From NCBI GenBank assembly GCA_934047225.1, contig CAKOHE010000061.1:370773-434772 (forward strand): a DNA stretch of 64,000 nucleotides, read 5' to 3'. The position numbers and the translations under genes were made by a program. The DNA comes from Ypsolopha sequella (lineage: Eukaryota > Arthropoda > Insecta > Lepidoptera > Ypsolophidae). The notes under the pieces are model-generated. The model was not told the DNA's origin. It saw only the letters and a program-made list of their open reading frames with translations, and did no database searches. This document shows, in pieces, positions 32,129 through 41,800 of this stretch (position 1 is the stretch's first letter; every line of letters starts with the position of its first letter).

Positions 32129-33943
32129 ATGATGACCCGGAGCCAACTGAGCAGGGCTCTAAATCAAGAATTGCAGCTGAAGTTGGCGACCACCCTTGAG
32201 GACCTCAAGACTGCCAGAGAGCTCAATGCTCAGCTTCTCCAAGAGCGGAAAGAGAGTGAACAAGAGATAGAAAATGTGAACACTCAAAATAGTCTCTTAA
32301 AACGTGAGATGATTGTTATTGACAGGGAGCGTGCAACATTCCATACTCAACGAGATTCATTACACAAGGAAATCACCTCTTACAATGAGTGCATCCGAAC
32401 ACATGAAGCATCACTACAAAAAATATGTGACCTTGAACAGCAGCTTGCAAAGGCCCATAATGAACTGCAACAAGTAATCATGGAACGAGAAAACTATGAA
32501 GCAGAGCAAAACCTACAAACATCTATGGTACTATATGATGAATTAGTTAGCTGCGATGAATCTCATTCAACATTACACACTATCGACTCAACTAATGTGA
32601 CTGTAACACACCAATCGAGCGAAATCACCGAATTGAGATTGGAACTAGAGGCCATGCGACAAAAATATCATGCTGCAAGGGATGAGCTTACTCAGCAGGA
32701 TGTAACCTTTGCAGAAATGTTGAAGATTGCTGAATCCATGGGTGAAATCATAGACAGCAATGATGAAAAACTACAGTTCCTTGTAAAAGCGACACAGCCT
32801 TCAGAGGAACGTAGCTGCATACACAGTAGCTGCCTGCTGTGTAGGTCATCTGCAACTCCGGCTTTTCCGGACACTCCGCCTATACTGACCCCTCAAGATC
32901 TGCATACGTCTATGGGCCTCTCACCATCCCAGAGACACCTTGGCATGACTATGACATCACCCGCACAGGAGCACACCTCTGTCACTGGTCTGAAAGTGTC
33001 CCCAGGCTCTCCTGAAGTGCCAGTGCCCCCGTCCGAGTCCGGAGGTGAGGACTGTCAGCGTTACCAGCGTCCCAAAACACCGGTCTCCACACCTCAACCT
33101 AAGAGCAAGGCTACCCGTCGAAGGCAACGTCACCGTTCTGCTCGTCTTCGTCGAGGCTCCGGTCATGGCGCAGAGCCATCATCCACTCCTGCAGTGGAAA
33201 CCGCGTCAGATCCTGCACCTACGTCTAACGCGCTGCCCACGCCGAGCTCTTCCCCTCAGCCCTCTGAGCCCTTGCCGGTTGCTGCGTCAGCGACTGGATC
33301 CTCAGCGTCGCAAGGACAAAATACTGTTGTGTTTACAGACACTATTGGAAAAAACTTAGGGCCCTTATTAGGAAATAAACTTGTGCAGAAAGTCACCAAT
33401 ATTTGCATGCCAGGTGCATCTTTCATACAAATTGTAGAACGTTTGCTTAAAATGGAATATAATTTAAATACTACAATTGTTCTGTTAATAGGAAATAGTA
33501 CAGGTATCACACAAAGTGACCTTATTAAATATCTCGAGCTAATGTTACAGCTTAGGGTTAAAAAAATCATTATTTGTGAATTCCCTTATTCAGAATTACT
33601 TACAGGGTCACAAAAAACTAATTTATATAATTTGAATATGTGCATGCACAACTTCTCGGCGTGTCACAGTGACAAAGTGCACTACTTTAAAACGAATATC
33701 CACATTCGTAATTTTTCTTTGACAGAAGGTACTTTGTACCTTGCAAATTATTATAAAAAACAATTAGCTACTAAGTTAGCATGCATTTTAGAATGTAGTG
33801 AATTTGTTACAAAGTGTGTAACAGAAAATTTTCCAATACCTGTTATAATTGATGGTATTTGTAATGTTAATTATTTACATAATTTTGTCCCTATTGACAC
33901 GGTTAGTACAAGTACTAACAAAATTGTAAAAAATTCTTTTTAA
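32129..33943 (+). CDS. ORF1: LINE ORF1 protein (copy 2)
   Basis: 604 residues, the same as copy 1 except one visible change (Leu-Pro for Leu-Ser near residue 386). Coiled coil, Cys cluster, Pro/Ser/basic linker and degenerate SGNH-like region as described for copy 1. Intact reading frame. Confidence 0.88.
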   Translation: MMTRSQLSRALNQELQLKLATTLEDLKTARELNAQLLQERKESEQEIENVNTQNSLLKREMIVIDRERATFHTQRDSLHKEITSYNECIRTHEASLQKICDLEQQLAKAHNELQQVIMERENYEAEQNLQTSMVLYDELVSCDESHSTLHTIDSTNVTVTHQSSEITELRLELEAMRQKYHAARDELTQQDVTFAEMLKIAESMGEIIDSNDEKLQFLVKATQPSEERSCIHSSCLLCRSSATPAFPDTPPILTPQDLHTSMGLSPSQRHLGMTMTSPAQEHTSVTGLKVSPGSPEVPVPPSESGGEDCQRYQRPKTPVSTPQPKSKATRRRQRHRSARLRRGSGHGAEPSSTPAVETASDPAPTSNALPTPSSSPQPSEPLPVAASATGSSASQGQNTVVFTDTIGKNLGPLLGNKLVQKVTNICMPGASFIQIVERLLKMEYNLNTTIVLLIGNSTGITQSDLIKYLELMLQLRVKKIIICEFPYSELLTGSQKTNLYNLNMCMHNFSACHSDKVHYFKTNIHIRNFSLTEGTLYLANYYKKQLATKLACILECSEFVTKCVTENFPIPVIIDGICNVNYLHNFVPIDTVSTSTNKIVKNSF

Positions 33944-33945
33944 AA

Positions 33946-35543
33946 TTGAAGACAACGGGAGGGCTGCCTGTATTAAAGTTGGTACATCAAAATATACAAG
34001 GCGGCTTTCTCGGCAAAATACTTTCAATCGAGTTGTTCTTAGAGGAATCAAAAACAGATATTTTGTGTGTAACCGAACACCATCTACATGAACATAATAT
34101 GCAGTTTAATGTGAATAATTTTAGTGTTCTTAGCTGCTACAATAGATTAAAAATACAAAAAGGTGGATCCATGATTCTTGTAAAAAATAATATAAAAGCA
34201 AAGGAAAGAAAAGACATTGTAAAACTTTCTGTAGAACATCAAATTGAATTAGCTTGCATAGAAATGAGTACATATATTATCCTCTGTGTTTACCGACCCT
34301 CAGGACAAGATTACAACATTTTTGAAAAAGCAATGGAAGAGGTTTTAAAATTATTATTTGATGCCAAGAAAAAAGTTATTATATGTGGAGATTTTAACGT
34401 AGATTTACTAGAAAAATCAATTATGCGCTCAAAATTAATACATTTATTCAAATCATTTAATTTGTCTAATGTGTTCTTAGAACCTACTCGAATTACTCGG
34501 GATACTGCGTCATGCCTCGACAATATATTCTGTGATTGCGAATATTCAGACAATAAAGTAATCAACCGCTTGCAGTCCGATCACAGTGGCCAAACTATAA
34601 CCATTAAACAAAGCGTAAATCAATTGCCCAAAAAAGCTTTTTGCAGGCCTATTACAACTCACAAAGTAGATTGTTTCAAAGCAAACCTAGAAGTTAAATT
34701 AGCACATTTTAATCTTCTCCAAGACGATCTAAACGCTCTCTTTACAGACCTTTTCAACATAGTCTCCAAAGAGTTCGAAAATACGTTTAAGATGCAAAAA
34801 CTTTCTAACAAAAGTAAAATCACCTTCAGTGACTGGGCGACTCCAGGTATTTACAAAAGCAGAAATCATTTATACGAATTATACGACATGAAGTCCTACA
34901 ATAATAATGTTAAATTTACTGAATTCATGAAAAATTACTCACGCATCTTTAAATTGGTGTGTTTAAAAGCAAAAAGTATCTACTTAAATAAAAAACTTAA
35001 AAGGTCCGATAACAAAGTAAAAACAGTATGGAACATCATAAATACTGAAACTGGGAAAAGTAAGAAACGTGATAACGAGCTTAAGTTAAGTATTAACAAT
35101 GAAGTCGTTACGGGAGATAAAGAGGTTGCGAATGCCTTTGAACAATTCTTTACTGAAATTCCGTCCTTAACAACTAAAGATTTAAATTCAAGCCCTGGGC
35201 TTGCGCAGGATCTTTTAATAGATAACGTACCTCAGTGTCTTTCTGTATTTGCTTTTAAACATATTAATTCATTAACTGTAATTAAAGCATTTAAATCGCT
35301 TAACTTGAAAAAAACCGAGGACTTATGGGGACTATCTGTGAAAGTTATAAGTTCTGTTATTGATTTAATAGCTCCTTATTTGGCATTAATTTTTAATAAA
35401 TGTGTAGATGATGGTATCTTTCCTGACTTAATGAAGTTTAGTAAATTGATCCCCCTTTTTAAATCAGGCGACAACGGTGACCCATCAAACTATAGACCTG
35501 TGTCAGTTTTACCGGTTTTGAGTAAGGTTTTTGAAAAAATAGT
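33946..35543 (+). pseudogene. ORF2: LINE ORF2, 5' part (copy 2, interrupted)
   Basis: Complete APE endonuclease and the first RT blocks, up to VFEKIV. The frame runs into the BEL/Pao LTR and ends a few codons later (35562). Substitutions relative to copy 1 include tccttaac for tcttaac-type changes near 35163 and tctttt for tatttt near 35211. The remainder is at 43278-44565. Confidence 0.88.
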
Positions 35544-35942
35544 TGTTCACGCTAGACCGTGACGCATGATTCGCACCCGCATGCGGGGATGACCACCCCC
35601 CCCCCCCGCCGCGCGCCGGTCGAGGCGCGCGCGGGCGTTGGTCTCATTCTCTTCCGCCCGAAACGTTTTGAGAGACACACGTATGCATACTCGCGTCGCG
35701 ACACAAAAATTATCGTGTAATTAACAGTGTTGTGTTCAAGTGACTCCAAGACAATCCTGCACATTCCTGCACAGACGTCTGCTCCATCAACACAACAAGG
35801 AAGGCTCAGCACGTCACCGCATCTCCCGTCGGCCCGTCCACAGACACTCAAACCAGGTCAGTTTACCCACAATCTTTTTCTTATCCTGTCTGCTCTCCCA
35901 CTCAAATTTCATCAGCCCTGCATCCTGTAGTCAGCGGCTACA
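35544..35942 (+). repeat. 5' LTR of BEL/Pao element
   Basis: 399 bp; starts TGTTCACGCTAGACCG and ends AGCGGCTACA. Contains a C12-13 run and a GCGCGC-rich segment (about 35610-35635). LTR ends match the other two related elements, but the middle is strongly different. Confidence 0.95.
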
Positions 35943-35946
35943 TTTT

Positions 35947-35962
35947 TGGACCTTCGAGCCGG
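35947..35962 (+). promoter_or_regulatory. Primer-binding site (tRNA-Tyr type)
   Basis: tggaccttcgagccgg, four bases after the LTR, matches 15 of 16 bases of the complement of the tRNA-Tyr 3' end (TGGTCCTTCGAGCCGG, recalled from insect tRNA-Tyr). A second similar string, tggtcacttcgagccg, lies at about 35978-35993. Confidence 0.7.
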
Positions 35963-36010
35963 TAGTGACCAAATTTTTGGTCACTTCGAGCCGTCAAACC
36001 CCGGCCCCGC

Positions 36011-36143
36011 AGCCCCCGTCGATTTATTACAGTCCATTTTCAATCCAAGAAAATTTTTGGTTTATATCACCCCCCGCCTATCCCCCGCCGGCCCGTAACT
36101 TTGTTTGAACCAGCCCCCGTCGATTTACTACAGTCCATTTTCA
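36011..36143 (+). repeat. Pair of 32-bp direct repeats in the BEL/Pao leader
   Basis: agcccccgtcgattta(t/c)ta and cagtccattttca form a 32-bp unit at 36011-36042 and again at 36112-36143. The pair is conserved in the minus-strand element (55651-55682, 55752-55783), and one copy remains in the deleted element. Possible packaging or dimerisation signal. Confidence 0.65.
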
Positions 36144-37133
36144 CCCGGTTACATATTTTGCCCCCTTTCCCGGCAAAAAATATTTTGTGGTTTCGAATAC
36201 CTATCGCGGGTAGATAATTAGAACCGCCGCCTGGAACATTCCATTTATCGGTTAGAACCGGCCCCCCCACGCCCCGTTACAGAATAAACTCAGTTTTGTT
36301 ATTATTGTTCAGCTCAGATAATATAATTATATCCATTCAGCCCAATTGTTTACAGTCCACTATATATCTTTAGTAAATCTGCCCATTGTCAAAGATAGTT
36401 TCCGTATTTTGTGAGATAATTATATTTTTTTTTTTGTGAGAGTATAAATTCGCTTTATTTCGTGCACTTACATACGTTACATATATATATACGTATTACG
36501 TATATTACTAAAGCGTGATTTGCATTATTGGAGTGTCATTTGGATCCGATTTCTGCGAGGTAAATACATTCTTTGTTTGTTTACACCCAACGAGGCAGTA
36601 GGTAGATATTTTGATCTAAAAATAGAATCGTCAACGACTGATGTTTTTTGTTGTAAGCAAGATCTAGCGTATTATTGTCTAACGCGTATTGTCGGCACAT
36701 GATTTCAAGGCAAATAACATAAAAGTAAACAAGTTGATCAGCCCTTTTCGATATTTTATGTTACGGTAATAGTTTCCGAACAGTTTTGTCCTGATATTGT
36801 CTGCTTTTTATAGTAAATTTTTTTTTGTTTTTTCATCTCATCTCTGCTTTTATTGTTTATGGTACACATATAGGGTGTTCCACGTTGGTTTGTCAGCTCA
36901 TATACAGGTTGTTTAAAAAAAAAAATTTTTTTTTTTTTTTCTTTCTCTCTCATGTTTATTTAAGGGTTCCGTATTCCGTTTGAACATAGTCATTGTTACT
37001 TCATCAGCGCAAGTATCTCAGCTCTATTCATCTATCTCATCAATTGTTTTAGTTGTACGTCCGCTCTTATAGTTTAGCTCAAACTCGTTGAGTGTTTTGT
37101 CTTAGTAATCAACCACCTACTTACAGAATTAAG

Positions 37134-38753
37134 ATGCCTTCGAAATCACAAGCCGCGATGTTTCGTGAGGCCGTAAAGGCGATAGTTCTGTTAAAGGAGA
37201 TCGGTGAGGCGGTAGAGGCAGGCGACAGAAAAACTTATTCTGTGGCGGACTTCACCGCTCGTTACGCAAACATACAAAGCGTTAAAACTAAGTTAGAAAA
37301 CGTATATTATGAGATCCTTGACGATGAGGATTTGTCCGACGAAACTGAGGCAAACTACACAAAAAATTTTCAGTCGGCACTTAGCAATTATGATGCTATA
37401 CTAGTGGCATTCGAAAATTTAAAAGTAAAATCAGCGCTTCCGGACAAGACGCAACCCTTCAGCTCAGGTACACCCGTTGGTGTTTTACCAAAAATACCCA
37501 TACCCGAGTTTCATTCGAACGTTGAAGAATGGCCCTCATTTATTGCCGTTTTTAGGAGCCTCGTCAGTGAGATGGCTACAGTCTCGGATGCTGTCAAACT
37601 GCATTACTTGTTAGGCGCCCTAAAGGGTGAGGCACATGATATGGTGAAACACCTCTACCCTACCAACGAGAATTATCCCATAGCCATGGAAATTCTAACC
37701 AAGCGTTACGACAATCGTCGTGTACTCATTGACCGGTTTGTGGACATTATAATGAACCTTCCGCACATCCACATGCGCTCGGATATCCGCACATCATTCT
37801 TAATTCCGCTTATCTCAGCGCAAAGCGCTCTCCGCAATCTCGATCTGCCCATGAAAGATTCCGACTATGTTTTCGTGTCCATGGTGGTGCGAAAACTACA
37901 AGGCGAGCTCCGCACTCTTTTTGAGCGGAAGTACGGATCTCGTGCAACTCTGCCCACGCTCAAGAACCTCATTGAGTTTCTGGAAGAGCACGCACGCTGC
38001 AAGGAGAATGAGTCATCGTTCCTTGCGTCACAGGAGGCTCCTTCTTCAGCACGGCTCGGCCCGTCAGAAAGGCTCGCTCAGCTCAATCAGCTAGTTCAGC
38101 CCACTCGACGTTCCCGTCAGACTTATACGGCTACTCGAGAATTCCGCCCCATAGCTCCGCTTAGGAGCCGGCAAGAATATCGCTCTCCTCAACCTGCTCC
38201 CCATAGGCCGTTCTTGGCATTCGGTGACGCCCTAACCTACTCGGCCCAACCGTCCTCATCATCCGCTCGTCAGCCAGTTTATTCGGCCCGATCATCCCCA
38301 TCACCCACTCGCCGACAGAATTATTCGGCTCAACCTTCTTCCCCTACTGGTAGTATGCCATGCCCATACTGCAGGAATAGGGGACACAAACTCATCGCCT
38401 GCCCAGAGTTCAACAACCAGCCGATTCAAGGTCGGTGGGATTTTGTGAACTCACGCAACCGGTGCCGACGCTGTTTGGGTCCTCATTATGAGAACGAGTG
38501 CAGGTCTACACGTGCATGCAAGGAGTGTGGGCGGTCTGACCACCATACTTCACTGCATCGCCATGGGGCCATGTCTCCGACACGCTCATCTGCTCATTTG
38601 CTGCCTCCGTCTCTACGTGAGCAGCCCAGACAGCGCTCAGCGCATGAGCCTCAGTACCGTTCGGCACATGCTTCACAGGCATATACGTCCCATCCCAACT
38701 CGCCCACTCAATCGCGATCGCCAAGTAGGTCTCGGGTAGGTAGTCAACAGTGA
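37134..38753 (+). CDS. gag: BEL/Pao Gag
   Basis: The start ATG at 37134 is chosen because the minus-strand element begins with the same MPSKSQ; 539 residues. Residues about 120-290 are the DUF1759-type capsid region (IPEFHSNVEEWPSFIAVF, YLLGALKGEAHDMV, LTKRYDNRRVLIDRF). A Pro/Ser-rich linker follows (about 320-410). Three C-terminal zinc knuckles come next: CPYCRNRGHKLIAC, CRRCLGPHYENEC and CKECGRSDHHTSLH. It would form the particle and bind RNA. It ends SQQ-TGA, with CTA directly after and the frame open into pol. Compared with the 54358 copy the linker is 17 residues longer. Confidence 0.93.
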   Translation: MPSKSQAAMFREAVKAIVLLKEIGEAVEAGDRKTYSVADFTARYANIQSVKTKLENVYYEILDDEDLSDETEANYTKNFQSALSNYDAILVAFENLKVKSALPDKTQPFSSGTPVGVLPKIPIPEFHSNVEEWPSFIAVFRSLVSEMATVSDAVKLHYLLGALKGEAHDMVKHLYPTNENYPIAMEILTKRYDNRRVLIDRFVDIIMNLPHIHMRSDIRTSFLIPLISAQSALRNLDLPMKDSDYVFVSMVVRKLQGELRTLFERKYGSRATLPTLKNLIEFLEEHARCKENESSFLASQEAPSSARLGPSERLAQLNQLVQPTRRSRQTYTATREFRPIAPLRSRQEYRSPQPAPHRPFLAFGDALTYSAQPSSSSARQPVYSARSSPSPTRRQNYSAQPSSPTGSMPCPYCRNRGHKLIACPEFNNQPIQGRWDFVNSRNRCRRCLGPHYENECRSTRACKECGRSDHHTSLHRHGAMSPTRSSAHLLPPSLREQPRQRSAHEPQYRSAHASQAYTSHPNSPTQSRSPSRSRVGSQQ

Positions 38754-38882
38754 CTACCTACAATAACAGAGCACTATGAAGGCGAGGACGACCAGCACTC
38801 AGCACACTCAGCACACTCAGCACACTCAGCACACTCATCACACACTCAATCAGCACATACACACTCAGTTCATTTTCACTCA
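38751..38882 (+). promoter_or_regulatory. Candidate stop-codon readthrough site and translated spacer
   Basis: The gag stop (TGA, 38751-38753) is followed by CTA-C and then 43 open codons in the same frame up to the first pol ATG (38883). The spacer has a His/Ser repeat (cac tca gca units). UGA-CUA is a known leaky context in viral and animal mRNAs. The same arrangement is at 52679-52792 with a spacer 18 nt shorter. Confidence 0.7.
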
Positions 38883-41800
38883 ATGAATTCAACTCCAACA
38901 GAAGATTCCTGTAACTCCGCACAACGTGTAGTGAACGTCACTAACACACCAATTTTGTTGCCAACCGTCTCACTTAAAATAGCAGACGTACATGGTCAAT
39001 TTCACTCAGCACGAGCACTGTTAGACTGTGGAAGTATGCTGACTCTTTGTTCTCAGCGCATGGCCACAATTTTAAATTTACCATCAAAACATACATCTCT
39101 AAAAATCGCAGGAGTTGGGAATCAGCACACACAAAACTCAAAGGCATCAATCACAATTGTATGCCGACCTACTCACCGTGACACACCTATGATCACGGCC
39201 ACAGCCCATATATTGAAGAACGTAACTGGGTACCTACCGTTGGAAAAGGTTCCAGATCTCGCTCAGTTAACAGGTCACCCACCAATTCCTCTTGCTGATC
39301 GAGAATATCACACACCAGCTCCGGTTGATCTAATACTAGGATCTGACGTTCTTGGTCAAGTGTTAGACGGAACCAAGGTTTCGCTCGGCCCTGGCAAGCC
39401 TATAGCCTTCGGCACGATATTTGATTTTACATTGATTGGACCTTTCGAAAGTTTACACACCTCACCCACCAATCAGGTCAATTCCGTTCACATTGTCGGC
39501 TCTCACACGGACTCAGAGCATTCAACTCATGACATTCACAAAAGTCTTGAGAGGTTTTGGGAATCCGAGGAACCCCAAACCTACAATCATACCAGCCCAT
39601 TAGAGGAACAGTGTGAGGACATTTTCCGCACCACAACTACTCGTGAACCATCAGGTCAATATGTGGTTACACTGCCCTTTCTGCACAACGCGCCGACATT
39701 AGGTTCCACTCACGCTATTGCACTGCGCAGGTTTCTCAATTTAGAGAAAAAGCTGCTAGCGAACCCGCCCTTCCGCTCGAAATACGTAGAGTTTATGTCA
39801 GATTACATAAAATTGGGACATATGTCGCCGTGTCACCCCAATACCTTTGCTCATAAATCCCATTTCTATATCCCACATCATGGCATATTCAAGCCAGGGT
39901 CAGAAAAGTTACGCTGCGTGTTTGACGGAAGTTGTAAGAGCTCAAACGGCGTCAATCTAAATGATTGTCTTCATACAGGTCCAGCTCTTCAGCAAGATAT
40001 TGTTGACATTATCATGTCCTTCAGGATCCACTCACAAGTTTTCAGCACAGACATCCGAATGATGTTCCGAAATATACTCATTCACCCAGAGCAAAGACGT
40101 TTTCAACTCATTCTCTGGCGGTCTTCACCCGACCAGCCCCTGCTCACGTATGCCCTTAATACCGTCACATATGGATTAAGGTCCAGCCCATACCATGCCA
40201 TCCGCACTTTACTCCAATTGGCTGATGACGAAGGTCATCGCTACCCCCACGCTGCTCAGGTCCTCCGCAAATCAATATTTGTGGACGACATTCTCTCAGG
40301 TGCAGATTTTGTAGAATCTGCTCAGTCGCTCCAAAGCGAACTGATCGAGTTACTCGCCCTAGGTGGCTTTCAGCTCAGTAAATGGACCTCCAACTCGCCC
40401 CAGCTCCTTGAACGATTCCCAGATGACCAGTGCGACATGCCCAAGGACTTTGACTTCAGTCCCGACTCTAATTCCATTAAGGTTCTGGGAATACAGTGGA
40501 TTCCTCAAACTGATGAGTTCACTTACCGCATTTCTCTGCCCACTCATGCTCAAGTCACAAAGCGCTCCATTCTCAGTACAGTAGCGTCTCTCTATGACCC
40601 CAATGGCTGGGTCACTCCAGTCATCTTCCGCGCAAAGATTCTTCTCCAGAAGCTTTGGCTTCTGAAAATAGGATGGGATGAGCCTATCTCTGAAGAAGTC
40701 CACACAGAGTGGCAACACATCTCAGAGGATCTTCCTCAGCTCTCAAACCTCCGTTTACCTCGGCACATTTGTAAGTACAAGCCCACGTCTACTTACTCAC
40801 TTCACGGGTTCGCGGACGCATCAGAGGCTGGCTTTGGTGCCGCTATCTACCTTCATGAGCGCAATATCACTGGACATGTCAATGTACACCTAATCATTGG
40901 CAAGTCCAAGGTCGCACCCATAAAGACTCGTCTCTCAATCCCGAAATTGGAGTTGTCAGCCGCGACTCTTTTATCTCAGCTCATGACTCGAGTGTCAGCC
41001 CAATTGTCAGCTCATATAGACATTCAAACACACACATGCTGGTCAGATAGCACAATAGTGTTGGCATGGCTCAATACCCCACCTCACCGATTACAGACTT
41101 TCGAGGCCAATCGAGTGGCTAAGATCACAGCTATTTCAACTAGCCATACGTGGAGGCATGTGCCCACGAATCTCAACCCTGCTGACTGTGCAAGCAGAGG
41201 CATGTCTGCCCAATCTCTCTCACTTCATGACCTTTGGTGGTCACCCAGTTGGCTCAAAGAATCTACCTGCACTTGGCCCAAGATGCCACCCGCTCTAGGC
41301 CATCATGCTCTCCCAGGCCTTAAGCCCAAAAAGGTACCAGCACACATAGCAGTCCCAGATATCGATCTGGACTTGCTCACTCGCTACAGCTCACTTGACA
41401 AGCTCGTCGGAGTGACGGCTTGTATTAAAAGGTTCATATTCAATTGTCGGCACAGCCCAGATGCACGGCGCTCTGGTCCGTTGACAGCTAGTGAACGCAG
41501 GGACGCTCTGTTGCACTGGGTCCGCTCTGTTCAGCACAATGAGTTTGCTGAAGACATTAATCGTATCCAGACTGATAAAGTTTGTCCCGTTCGGCTCCAG
41601 CGTCTCTCGCCCTTCATAAAGGACGGCCTCTTGAGAGTCGGTGGTCGTCTCTCTCACGCGTCAATTAGGTATGACGCTCAACACCCACTCATTCTACCCA
41701 GCTCCAGTCCGCTCGTAGATCTCATTATAGATCACTATCACACAATACACTGCCACCCTGGAGCTGACACATTACACGCCATATTACGCCAGCAGTACTG

